Shown here in pieces: positions 54,940 to 64,000 of a stretch of DNA of 64,000 nucleotides (positions are counted from its first letter, which is position 1; each line of letters opens with the position of its first letter). The notes under the pieces were generated by a model. It had not been told where the DNA came from and made no database searches. It saw nothing but the letters and a program-made list of their open reading frames with translations. The translations under genes were made by a program, and so were the position numbers. This DNA is from Diphasiastrum complanatum (taxonomy: Eukaryota; Streptophyta; Lycopodiopsida; Lycopodiales; Lycopodiaceae). The DNA lies in assembly GCA_029204225.1 (NCBI GenBank), contig CM055095.1, positions 10,819,506-10,883,505 on the forward strand. Direction: 5' to 3'.

Positions 54940-57133
54940 ATAGAAAATGCAGATGATCTCATATTCTAATCACCTAAACAATCACCCAATCCTGGATAGT
55001 CAGGCATTGTCCACATTAGAATTGCGCACAGCAAAAAGTTGTTGTCTTGTATTAAAAGATAGTATTAATGCAAGACAAGACCTACAAGAATCAAAGACAA
55101 AAAAAGAGTACTGGCCAAAATCCCATACATACTCATATCATTCAAAGAGCCCCTTGGATTCTTACCAAGGAAGAGTACAAGTATGTATTGTCAGTCATTT
55201 GCAAGATGAAAACACCAACTGGTTTTCCTCATTCACTACAAACATCATTCACAGCAGAAGGAAAACTTCATGGTCTTAAATCTCATGATTGGTTGAAAAT
55301 GCTTGAGTACATATTTCCAATGTGTGTTCGTGGTTGGCTAACTGATCAACTTCGCGATACCATTTACAAATTAGCATCCATTGTCAGGTACTTACATTTC
55401 TTTCACTCACGTTTTATGCTATTGCATATTTCTTTTACCTACGAATTCGATAAAGTCATATGATGATCATATACTACAAATATGGTGTAGATGGATGTGT
55501 GACAAGGAGATTTGTGAGATAGATGTGGAGAAAAAACATGAAGATATAGTGGAGCCTGTATGTATGCCTGAGAGAGATTTTCCAACCTCCATCTTGGACA
55601 TACAAGTGCATCTGCTTGTGCACTAAGTCCAAGAAATTGGCATTGCCGGTCTTGTGCACTCAAGGTACAAAATACATTATTTTGGTTTTTGTGGCTTCAA
55701 TATATTTAGCATCATTTTTTTTATGTCATTGAACATTGCTCTTATCATGCAATAAATGTTTATAGGTGGATGTTTTTTTTTGGAGAGATTCATGAAAGTT
55801 TTGAAAGATTTTGTGCGTCAAAAGGCAAGACCAAAGGGAAGTATGGCCGAGTGGTGGTTAGCGCAAGAATCTCTTATTTATGTCACTGAATTTTTGCTTC
55901 AAAAACATCTGTCTACGCCACGGTTATGGAATGATGAGGAGAAACCCCAAGGTATGGGTGCTCCTAAGAAAATGACTTCTTCTTAGAGAAAAAATTTCTA
56001 CTTTCATGCTCTATAATTCTAGAGTAATGGATAAGTGGTTGGAATTATATGAACAAGAGAAGAAAAAAAGAACGTTGGCTAGAAATAGACACCGACATAA
56101 TAGACATAGGGGTCATGTTGCACCTTCACGTGATATTGAGCCATTGCCCAACCAATGCACCATAGAATGGATGGTTGACACACTCCAACAAGCAAGATCA
56201 AATGGACAAGTCATAATTGACATGGAATGGGACTTTGCAAGAGGATGTGATTGGAAGGTTTGTTTATTGTTTTTTTATAAAATACAATGTAGCTTGTATA
56301 ATGATTGATTATTGTCTTAATTGCAATTAATATGTGGCAGTATCAAAAGCATAGTGCAATGTGGGCATATGGTCGTCATCATCGCGAACGAGTTGATATG
56401 AAATGACAAACTTATGATTGCGGAGTTATGGCATATTTTAATCAAGAAAGTCAGAGTAGTGCACAAGACCAAAGTCCAATCTATGGAGATCTTGAGTATG
56501 TAGGAACTATTCAAGATATATATGAAGTGTGTTTTGCTGAAAATGAAAAATACTTTTTGTTTGATGTGAAATGGTTCAAAATCAATTATCAAGGGTCAAA
56601 TGCAACCGTGAAAAGAGATCATAGTGGATTTTTTGCTATCGATTCAACCAAGACATTAAGCATGGATTATTCAGACACATTGGTGTTGCCTCGTCATTGT
56701 GAACAGGTGTGTCACATGACATTCATTTTTTCTCAATCATAATTAGTAACATACACTATTTCATTACAATTAACTATTCATGTGGACCTTAGTTTCATGT
56801 TGGAACAATTTTTTTAGCTTAACATCGTTAAATGTGCAGGTATTTTTTCAGCCGGATCAACTAAACAACAAGTGGTGGTATGTTGTTCAAGTAAAGCCAC
56901 ACGCTAGAAATGTATTTGAAAATGCATACATTGAGAATGAAATGGAGGACTTGAATATTGACAACACAAACATGGTTGATGCAGATATAGAAAAATCTCC
57001 AAGTTCTCTAAATATTATAGAAAATACTATAAATGAATCAAATGGCTCTGACACAAACGACAATATTGAGAGAGGGTCCGATTACTATAGTGATGATGAA
57101 AAAATACTTGCACAAACCTTGTTAAATCATTGA
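54940..57133 (+). pseudogene. CACTA element, TNP2 C-terminal, DUF4218- and DUF4216-like parts
   Basis: Coding blocks in order: RAPWILTKEEYKYVLSVICK and LHGLKSHDWLKMLEYIFP (tnp2 end/DUF4218 region); VQEIGIAGLVHSR ending at 55665 before a GTACAA donor; after the TTTATAG acceptor at 55765, WMFFWERFMKVLKDFVRQKA and KGSMAEWWLAQESL; then MLYNSRVMDKWLELYEQEKK with a basic run. Last come YDCGVMAYFNQE, VGTIQDIYEVCFA, FLFDVKWFKINYQG and WWYVVQVKPHARNVFE, the DUF4216 pattern that closes many CACTA transposase genes, with an acidic tail to 57133. Some frames need a one-base shift or have stops (56404). Confidence 0.75.
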
Positions 57134-57325
57134 TAGTAGTTTATACAAATTCTTCTTTGTTAGATTGGAATAATGCTGTTGGATATTCTACTGATGTATG
57201 AGTGCAATTGGATTTCATTAATAGTTCTATAAAAGACCGTGAATGTTATTGTATCATACTCTGATGTGTTGGGTTGGGTTTACAATCCCTTAAACGACAG
57301 TTAACATTAGGAGAGGTTCTCAGTG
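57134..57325. other. short spacer before the copia insertion
   Basis: AT-rich, without gene signal. It should contain the junction between the CACTA element and the inverted DUF7869-type element, which I could not fix. Confidence 0.3.
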
Positions 57326-57330
57326 ATAAA
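57326..57330. repeat. target-site duplication ATAAA, left
   Basis: The same five bases follow the element at 63192-63196, the expected staggered-cut duplication for a copia integrase. Confidence 0.92.
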
Positions 57331-57983
57331 TGTGAAAAACTCAGATCCAAAAGATGCTAAAGTTTCATAAAGATCTTGGCCATGGAAGTTATGCACATCT
57401 AGATTGAAAAAATGATAGAAATTGTGATGTTAAGCATACTAAACATCAACTAAACATCAAAATCTGATCATAAGCTTCCACAAACAGAAACTTGCTGTCC
57501 CTGTCCGTACTTCAGAGCCTACAACCTGCATTTCACACGTGTGAAGCCATAGCAACAAAGAAATCACAATTCTAGTGGCTAGAATGCAAGATATGAACAA
57601 AAAAGTGAGAGAGAAGAAGATGGACCTTCAAAGAGCATAACATTCATTCAATAGAATGAAAATGAGATGTGTACATACTCGTGGAGATGGCTATTTATAG
57701 CAGCCATAGTGCCTCTTGGCCACTTGTCTTATGATAGGCTAAAATTGGGGTCCAATAGGATTCACCCATATACCTAGAAATTTGGTCAAATAGGAATGCA
57801 CCAAATTATGAGCCAATAGAAGAGCTCCACACTCGACCTCCTCTAATTAATGTGACCTCAAAAGTAGTGTACACATACTTTGGGCCTCTACATACATGTA
57901 TGAACCTATCTCTAACTTTTATTTGGCCATAGGCCTACAAAATCTCAAGTTAGGAAAATACTACTAGTTGACAATTTTTCACA
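57331..57983 (-). repeat. 3' LTR of the complete copia element
   Basis: 653 bp. In element orientation it starts TGTGAAAAATTGTCAAC and ends GAGTTTTTCACA. A TATA box lies at 57691-57699 and CACACGTGTG at about 57534-57543. The last codons of pol overlap its first bases. Confidence 0.95.
57691..57699 (-). promoter_or_regulatory. TATA box in the 3' LTR
   Basis: Minus-strand TATAAATAG. The equivalent in the 5' LTR at 62899-62907 would drive the genomic RNA. Confidence 0.6.
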
Positions 57984-60900
57984 CTCCCTCTTCAACTAGT
58001 TTTAGCATAGATTTAGAAAGTACACCAAGACTTGTTCTATGCTTGAAAAATAAGTCCTTTCCCAATGCTTTGGTAAAGATATCAGCCACACATTCCTTTG
58101 ATGGGACATGTTCAAGCTTGATCTCTTTTGCCAACACTTGTTCTCTCACAAAATGGTAAGCCACCTCGATATGTTTGCTCCTTGCATGGAAAACCGGATT
58201 GCTTGCTAGACTTTGGGCTGAAAGGTTGTCACAAAAGATGATTGGACTCTCTGAAAAATCCAGCAAATGAAGCTCCATAATCATCCTCTTGATCCACACC
58301 ATCTCCTTTGTGCATGATGTCAAAGCTTTGTACTCGGCCTCACTAGAAGAAAGTGATATAGTTGCTTGTTTCTTCGACATCCATGAGATAGCTCCATCAC
58401 CTATGAAAATAGCATGTGCATTTATGGATTTTCTATCCATAAGGTCTCCTGCAAAATCTGAATCTGAAAAACCAAATAAGTTAGGTGATGAGCCTCTATA
58501 AACAATGCCAAAATCTTTTGTTCCCGAGATGTATCTCAAGATCCTCTTTCCTAGTTTCCAATGTTCTATGCTAGGATCTTGCATGAATTGGCTTAATCTA
58601 CCAACACAATAAGATAAATCAGGTCTTGTGATGGTTAGATATATAAGAGAACCTATTAGCTTCCTATAGAGAGTAATGTCCTCGAAGGATCTTTCATTAC
58701 CTCTTATAGTTAGCTTTACATGTGATTCCATAGGTGTATCAATAGGATTTGCATCTACCATATGAAATCTATTGAGAATAGAAATAGCATACTTCTCTTG
58801 TGAAATAAAAGTGATTTGAGAAGTTCTAATTACTTCTATTCCTAAGATATAGCTCAAAAGACCAAGATCATGCACTTCAAATTCCTTTTTTAGTGCTTTC
58901 TTGATATCTTCTATATCTTCCTTGTTCCCTCCACTTAAAATAATGTCATCCACATAAATTAGAAGGATTGTAACATCATTAGCACTAATTCTAAAGTAAA
59001 GTGAATGATCATACTCACTCATAGTGAAGTTTTGAGAAAGTAGAAAAGAGTTAAGCCTAGCATACCAACTCCTTGGTGCTTGCTTAAGACCATACAAACT
59101 TTTTTGTAGAAAACACACATGATTAGGCTTGCTATGAGAAACATAGCTCTCGGGTTGCTCCATGTAGACTTCCTCTTCAAGATCACCATTCAAGAAAGCA
59201 TTAGAAATGTCTAATTGCCAAAGATCCCATCCATAAAGAGTTGCAAGGGAAATGATTACTCTTATGCTCACCATCTTTGCCACGGGTGCAAAGGTTTCCT
59301 CATAGTCAATGCCATGCTCTTGAGCATAACCTTTAGCCACCAACCTTGCCTTCAACTTGTTGATAGATCCATCTTGATTTGTCTTTACCTTGAAGATCCA
59401 TTTGCATCCAATTGCACTTTTGCCCTTTGGAAGCTCCACCAATCTCCATGTGTTGTTCTTCATAAGTGCTTCAAACTCAAGATCCATTGCTTGGATCCAT
59501 TCCTCTTCTTGCCTTGCTTCATCTACACATGAAGGTACATCAAAAGAAGTTAGGAAAGCATAGTTGGATCCATCCACCACTTGCTTACCTTTGCCATCAT
59601 AAGTGAGCCTTGAGGGTTTCACTTTATGCCTTGGAGTTCTCCTTGGAATTTGACTTGAAGAGGCTTCTTCAACATCCACATCCAATGTGTCATCAACTCC
59701 ATTGTCATCAAGCACATTAGTTGCAACAACACCATCATCACTTGAAACAACTTTTGGAATGTTACCTTCATCAAAAATGACATCCCTACTTGTGAACACT
59801 TTCTTGATTGAAGGAACATAAATCCTATATGCTTTGCTTACTTCACTATAACCAACAAAAATGCCCTTTCTTGAAGATGGATCCTCCTTAGTTCTATCAT
59901 CAAGAGTAATGTTGAAGTAGCAAATGCATCCAAAAGTTCTTAGAAACTTGACATTAGGCTTCGTACCAAACAAAGCTTCAAAAGGGGTTTTTCCTTCCAA
60001 TACAACACTTGGCCATCTATTGCATAGGAAATTTGCACACAACAAAGCATCACTCCAAAAAGGTTTAGGAAGATTAGCATTCAATCTCATTGCCTTTGCA
60101 CTCTCACACAAGGTTCTATTCTTCCTCTCGGCCACTCCATTTTGTTGTGGTGTTCTTGGACATGTGTACTCCCTCTTGATCCCATGCTCATCGCAAAAGG
60201 CTTTGAATTTGTTAGAAATGTATTCACCACCATTGTCGCTCCTCAAGCATTTGATTTTGGTTGTAAATTGAGTCTCAATAGCAACTTTGAACTTGACAAA
60301 CACATCAAACACCTCATCCTTGCTCTTTAGTAGATAAACCCAACAAAATCTACTAAAATCATCAATGAAAGTTACATACATCTTAGCACCTCCATTGCTA
60401 ATTGTAGTAACACCATGAATATCCGAATGCAAGAGAGAAAAAGGCATCTTAGATCTAGATATAGATCTAGTATATGGCAATCTATGTGATTTAGACAAAG
60501 CACATTCTTCACAAACATGATTCAAGCAAGTAAGAGACTTGGGAAGTCCCCTTACTACCTCCTTTTTGGCTATTACCTCCAAGGCCTTGTAGTTGAGATG
60601 TCCCATCCTTTTATGCCATACCTCTTGAATTGACATTTGTTCATTTGCCATGCATCCAACTTGGTTAGCAACAACACATGCATCAAGCTTGAACAATTTC
60701 CCTTGCCTTTTCCCTTTTGCAATGATACTACACCCCTTTTTGATCAAGCAAGCATCACCATCAAACTCAACTTTGAATCCTTTGTCAAGCATTTGGCTTA
60801 CACTAAGTAAGTTCTTGGTAATGGATGGAATGAGCAAAACATCTTTCAATTCTATATTCCTATTTGTAGAAAGTGAAATAGGAATTGTGCCAATCCCCTT

Positions 60901-61929
60901 GATTGCACACTCACCATCATTTGCGGTATAGATTACCTTCCTATCACCATCAAATGCCATTAAAGATGAAAAATACTCTTTATGATATGTCATATGAGAA
61001 GTGGCTCCACTATCAATCCACCAAGGATCAATGTCTCCATGATTAGCCAACAAGCAAGATGACATAACAAAAGCATCATTTGAAAGAAGCTCATCCCCAC
61101 CCTCATCAATAGTTAGATTGGTTTGCTTTTCCCCTTGATCCCTCTTTTTCTTAAAACAATCACTAGCAAAATGCCCTTTGACTCCACAATAGAAACATTT
61201 TAGCTTAGATCTATCCTTCTTTTTGCCAAAAGTAGAGTGCTCACCTTGGTCTTGCCCTTTAGACCAATTGCTTTTACCTTTGCCCTTGAACTTGCCTTTA
61301 GAGAACATTGCCTCCTCTTCTCCTCCTTGAGATGTAGAAGATGCTCCCACTCTTGCTTGCAACCTGAATTCTTCAGCCAACAAGACCTCTTGCAAGTCTC
61401 CAACACTTGGTAAACATTTTTGGATAGCATAACTTTGAACAAGATTAGCATGATCATCCAACAAGCCATTGAGAATCACTTGAACAAGCTCCTCATTATT
61501 TATGCCATCATTAATGCATGCTAACTCATCATTCAATGCTTTAACTCTCAAAACAAAAGCATGTCCATTCTCACTCTTCTTTTGCATACAAGAAAAGATT
61601 TGCCTTCTTAAAGTCAACACTCTAGAAGTAGACTTGGATTCATAAACCTTCTTCAAGGCTTCCCAAGCTTCACTAGATGATGTGCACTTACCAACCTCTT
61701 TGATAAGCTCATTTGTCACATTCATCTTGATCATGTGAAGGGCTTTCTTTGCCCTCTTGTCATACCTCAATTGTTCTTGAGGTGCCAAAGGTCTCTCCTC
61801 CACACCTACAACAATATCCATCAACTCATTCATCTCAAGCAAAGACTCCATCCTTACTTTCCAAGTAGAATAGTTGAGGGAGGTAAGCCTATCATTGCTT
61901 TCCAACATGTAGCCTCCATTTGTAGCCAT
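57979..61929 (-). CDS. copia gag-pol polyprotein, 1316 residues
   Basis: A single ORF with no stop or frameshift. Gag holds RLTSLNYSTWKVRMESLL near residues 14-31 and a CCHC knuckle CFYCGVKGHFASDC (245-258). Protease has WIDSGATSHM with catalytic Asp306. Integrase has the zinc-binding WHKRMGHLN (His439) and CEECALSK, and a complete catalytic triad Asp503 (HSDIHG), Asp565 (SDNGGE) and Glu601 (AERKNR), with D-35-E spacing. RT has FAPVAKM, LDISNAFLNGDLEEE, YGLKQAPRSWY and YVDD (992-995). RNase H has FSDSDFAGD (Asp1156, Asp1158) and SLSSSEAEYKAL, ending ADIFTKALGKDLF. The order PR-INT-RT-RH defines Ty1/copia. The ATG at 61929 is followed directly by typical Gag sequence. The polyprotein would assemble virus-like particles and copy and integrate its own RNA. 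Confidence 0.95.
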   Translation of the reverse strand: MATNGGYMLESNDRLTSLNYSTWKVRMESLLEMNELMDIVVGVEERPLAPQEQLRYDKRAKKALHMIKMNVTNELIKEVGKCTSSSEAWEALKKVYESKSTSRVLTLRRQIFSCMQKKSENGHAFVLRVKALNDELACINDGINNEELVQVILNGLLDDHANLVQSYAIQKCLPSVGDLQEVLLAEEFRLQARVGASSTSQGGEEEAMFSKGKFKGKGKSNWSKGQDQGEHSTFGKKKDRSKLKCFYCGVKGHFASDCFKKKRDQGEKQTNLTIDEGGDELLSNDAFVMSSCLLANHGDIDPWWIDSGATSHMTYHKEYFSSLMAFDGDRKVIYTANDGECAIKGIGTIPISLSTNRNIELKDVLLIPSITKNLLSVSQMLDKGFKVEFDGDACLIKKGCSIIAKGKRQGKLFKLDACVVANQVGCMANEQMSIQEVWHKRMGHLNYKALEVIAKKEVVRGLPKSLTCLNHVCEECALSKSHRLPYTRSISRSKMPFSLLHSDIHGVTTISNGGAKMYVTFIDDFSRFCWVYLLKSKDEVFDVFVKFKVAIETQFTTKIKCLRSDNGGEYISNKFKAFCDEHGIKREYTCPRTPQQNGVAERKNRTLCESAKAMRLNANLPKPFWSDALLCANFLCNRWPSVVLEGKTPFEALFGTKPNVKFLRTFGCICYFNITLDDRTKEDPSSRKGIFVGYSEVSKAYRIYVPSIKKVFTSRDVIFDEGNIPKVVSSDDGVVATNVLDDNGVDDTLDVDVEEASSSQIPRRTPRHKVKPSRLTYDGKGKQVVDGSNYAFLTSFDVPSCVDEARQEEEWIQAMDLEFEALMKNNTWRLVELPKGKSAIGCKWIFKVKTNQDGSINKLKARLVAKGYAQEHGIDYEETFAPVAKMVSIRVIISLATLYGWDLWQLDISNAFLNGDLEEEVYMEQPESYVSHSKPNHVCFLQKSLYGLKQAPRSWYARLNSFLLSQNFTMSEYDHSLYFRISANDVTILLIYVDDIILSGGNKEDIEDIKKALKKEFEVHDLGLLSYILGIEVIRTSQITFISQEKYAISILNRFHMVDANPIDTPMESHVKLTIRGNERSFEDITLYRKLIGSLIYLTITRPDLSYCVGRLSQFMQDPSIEHWKLGKRILRYISGTKDFGIVYRGSSPNLFGFSDSDFAGDLMDRKSINAHAIFIGDGAISWMSKKQATISLSSSEAEYKALTSCTKEMVWIKRMIMELHLLDFSESPIIFCDNLSAQSLASNPVFHARSKHIEVAYHFVREQVLAKEIKLEHVPSKECVADIFTKALGKDLFFKHRTSLGVLSKSMLKLVEEGV
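57982..57997 (-). promoter_or_regulatory. purine tract at the 3' LTR
   Basis: Minus-strand GTTGAAGAGGGAG lies just before the LTR start TGTG. It serves as plus-strand DNA primer and overlaps the end of the pol frame (VEEGV, stop). Confidence 0.75.
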
Positions 61930-62526
61930 GTTGCAATGATTGATCTCTGATCTTTGACCTGTTCCAATGCACTAAGCACTCTCTTGAATCAACAAATGAA
62001 ACACAAGAAGAAATCACAAAGATTTGGAACCTAAAACCTTACTTTTTCTCTCTTTTCCTCACTTTTTCCTTAATTTTAGCCACTAGTTTTATGATTTCTT
62101 GATCAAACCAAGACCAAACCTCAATATACTTGCTTTTCCCTCACTCCTAAGATTGAAATACACTCTTGAATCATTCAGCAAACTGAAAATCAGAGGGTTA
62201 CATCAATTTTGAAGTTTTTGACATGAAGAAGCAAGAAATTGAATCAAAAAACTATATGCTAGAATGGAAAACTAATAGGATCTTGTTGGATCTTGCATCT
62301 CCCTCTTTCCAAAACAATTTTTGTCTCCTTATTCTGATAAGTACAGAGGGAATTCGCCCTACTTCAATTGAAATGCATACAAATGATGTTTTGATCACAA
62401 AGATCCAATTTCTACACATAAATCAACAAGATTTTTAGCTAGAAACTTGATTGGAATGCTACAAAAGCAAACTCGCCCACAAATCTCTTCTAAATCTGGC
62501 AAAACCTGCACATTTGGCCGCCTAAT
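61930..62526 (-). other. copia 5' leader
   Basis: About 600 nt between primer-binding site and gag start. No long frame is seen on the element strand. Packaging and dimerisation signals would be expected here but cannot be identified by reading. Confidence 0.6.
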
Positions 62527-62538
62527 GCTCTGATACCA
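62527..62538 (-). promoter_or_regulatory. primer-binding site for initiator-Met tRNA
   Basis: Minus-strand TGGTATCAGAGC begins at the base after the LTR. It is complementary to the 3' end of plant initiator-Met tRNA, the standard copia primer. Confidence 0.92.
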
Positions 62539-63191
62539 TGTGAAAAACTCAGATCCAAAAGATGCTAAAGTTTCATAAAGATCTTGGCCATGGAAGTTAT
62601 GCACATCTAGATTGAAAAAATGATAGAAATTGTGATGTTAAGCATACTAAACATCAACTAAACATCAAAATCTGATCATAAGCTTCCACAAACAGAAACT
62701 TGCTGTCCCTGTCCGTACTTCAGAGCCTACAACCTGCATTTCACACGTGTGAAGCCATAGCAACAAAGAAATCACAATTCTAGTGGCTAGAATGCAAGAT
62801 ATGAACAAAAAAGTGAGAGAGAAGAAGATGGACCTTCAAAGAGCATAACATTCATTCAATAGAATGAAAATGAGATGTGTACATACTCGTGGAGATGGCT
62901 ATTTATAGCAGCCATAGTGCCTCTTGGCCACTTGTCTTATGATAGGCTAAAATTGGGGTCCAATAGGATTCACCCATATACCTAGAAATTTGGTCAAATA
63001 GGAATGCACCAAATTATGAGCCAATAGAAGAGCTCCACACTCGACCTCCTCTAATTAATGTGACCTCAAAAGTAGTGTACACATACTTTGGGCCTCTACA
63101 TACATGTATGAACCTATCTCTAACTTTTATTTGGCCATAGGCCTACAAAATCTCAAGTTAGGAAAATACTACTAGTTGACAATTTTTCACA
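62539..63191 (-). repeat. 5' LTR of the complete copia element
   Basis: 653 bp, read as identical to 57331-57983, with its TATA box at 62899-62907. Confidence 0.95.
62899..62907 (-). promoter_or_regulatory. TATA box in the 5' LTR
   Basis: Minus-strand TATAAATAG, in a position to start genomic RNA roughly 30 bp downstream (near 62870). Confidence 0.6.
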
Positions 63192-63196
63192 ATAAA
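63192..63196. repeat. target-site duplication ATAAA, right
   Basis: Pairs with 57326-57330. Confidence 0.92.
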
Positions 63197-63243
63197 CTCT
63201 TGCTAGACTAGGGGTTCCGTTGTCGTGATTAGGGGAAACTTAC

Positions 63244-64000
63244 ACATTCGGCTTTGTCTTCCTCGATTACTATCTCACCATCAATATTATGCCCACCTCT
63301 CGATGTCAATAAGGTTGGTGTATAGACAGTTGGTTTTGGAAAACCAAGCTGAATTTGAAATCTGAGAAACTCCTCTTCAGAAGGAAGATCATCTTTTTTT
63401 TGGCACATTTCCTCAACAGCCATTTTCAAGCAATCTTTCTTTGAATAAAATTCATCCTTATTTATATCCTCGACACTAGGGAGAAGATCATCAACATCAT
63501 AATCAATTATATCAGAAAATTCATGAAGCTCCTTCCTCAAAACGCAAAGAGCCTCGGCCTCTTTGAAATAAGAAAGATCCGATATGTCCAATAATGTCAA
63601 AAAAAGAATTATTATCTTTATTGTAAGCGGTCAAGATGATTAGGGATTTATTGGTCAGAGAAATAGTAGTGGTAGTTCTAGGGCCTATAAACAAAGCCCT
63701 AGTTCAAGCATGATCAAAATCTGTACAATCATCTAAAATAACGCCTGCATAAAAAAAAATGATTCAATATCTACCCCATTGATAGAACATTGTTGACAAT
63801 ACGTTAATATTCATATGACATAGTTTGACTTTGAATTCTTCTCTCCCTAGTGAAGTTTTCCAATTGATCGAGAGGGGAATATCCTATTATCATTTCCATG
63901 TCCTGGAGTTTCACCATAATCTACCAAGTGATGATATATTGTGTAGAGTATAACATGACGATGACATTGGCTTCCTTGAGGTATATGAGTTTATGATTGA
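63244..64000 (-). pseudogene. DUF7869-type element, 5' part, copy 2 (inverted, reaches window edge)
   Basis: On the minus strand the exon reads SYFKEAEALCVLRKELHEFS, DVDDLLPSVEDINKDEFYSK, then QIQLGFPKPTVYTPTLLTSR and EEDKAEC, where a GTAAGT donor (63243-63238) ends it. Copy 1 at 5281 shares the first 50 codons only, so copy 2 shows what the exon looked like before truncation. Upstream of 63600 the two copies remain alignable to the window end. The exon is open for at least 119 codons. The downstream intron is interrupted after about 46 bp by the complete copia element. The remainder of the gene is not seen left of that insertion. Confidence 0.65.

Larger units (their letters stand above)
57331..63191 (-). 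mobile_element. complete Ty1/copia retrotransposon, 5861 bp
   Basis: The order on the minus strand is: 5' LTR (63191-62539), primer-binding site touching the LTR, leader of about 600 nt, one gag-pol ORF, purine tract, 3' LTR (57983-57331). Both LTRs are 653 bp and I found no difference between them on reading. Ends are TGTGAAAAA..TTTTTCACA, a 9-bp inverted repeat, and an ATAAA duplication flanks the insertion. It lies in an intron of the DUF7869-type gene copy at 63244-64000. All required parts are present, so the element was active very recently and could still be competent. The copia lineage was not determined. Confidence 0.95.

Noticed and set aside
52000-57330. CACTA terminal inverted repeats
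   Set aside because: I looked for CACTA-type ends and their complements near both sides of the tnp2 gene and found none convincing; the element class rests on the protein motifs alone.
57968-61950. Plus-strand ORFs within the copia element
   Set aside because: They are antisense shadows of the 1316-codon gag-pol frame.
62223-62438. Plus-strand ORF in the copia leader
   Set aside because: Antisense to the leader of a well-defined element, without known similarity.

Overview
The window is nuclear DNA from a land plant with a large, repeat-rich genome. The evidence is AT-rich sequence, GT-AG introns, plant-type Ty1/copia, Ty3/gypsy and CACTA elements, and a primer-binding site matching initiator-Met tRNA. 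I cannot name the species; a gymnosperm, fern or lycophyte would fit the repeat load, but that is only an impression. Almost everything recognisable is mobile-element sequence in layers of different age. Only one locus (14146-14664, minus strand) looks like an intact single-copy host gene: two exons, 135 codons, with its own TATA box, function unknown.

Layout. 0-4.3 kb: a TG-rich microsatellite, a copia integrase fragment, an internally deleted relative of the CACTA element seen at 52-57 kb, and a 549-bp duplication of the integrase fragment ending at a C20 tract. 4.9-9.5 kb: a decayed multi-exon transposon-like gene with a DUF7869-type core and a 1.7-kb intron carrying about ten palindromic CTCGAG motifs. 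9.5-13 kb: a copia gag fragment and degenerate repeats. 13-14.8 kb: the host-like gene and possible further exons. 16-21 kb: copia gag remnants, a 25-bp tandem array and a broken FCP1-like phosphatase gene. 21-27 kb: four abutting copia fragments on both strands. 27-38 kb: a block that splits one copia element; it holds gypsy-like pieces, an unrecognised coiled-coil ORF region and a copia LTR. 38-39.8 kb: the rest of the split copia element and its 3' LTR. 41.6-44.3 kb: a second copy of the coiled-coil region. 44.4-51.3 kb: duplicated gypsy gag modules, then a chromodomain-bearing pol end and LTR. 51.3-57.1 kb: a CACTA (tnp2) element with a SET-domain-like exon upstream, an inverted internal segment and a solo copia LTR. 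57.3-63.2 kb: a complete copia retrotransposon. 63.2-64 kb: an inverted second copy of the DUF7869-type element.

The best-supported functional unit is the copia element at 57331-63191 (minus strand). It has two 653-bp LTRs that I read as identical, an ATAAA target duplication, a primer-binding site adjoining the LTR, a purine-rich tract, and one uninterrupted 1316-codon gag-pol ORF with all catalytic motifs. It landed about 50 bp inside an intron of the second DUF7869-type copy. Nearly all other elements carry stops, frameshifts, deletions or mutated active sites and are fossils. I found no rRNA or tRNA gene, and nothing that can be called a new working system. The most unusual signals are the palindrome array in the DUF7869-type intron, the coiled-coil ORF upstream of a gypsy-like LTR, the SET-like exon beside tnp2, and the E-box-like palindromes shared by several copia LTRs.
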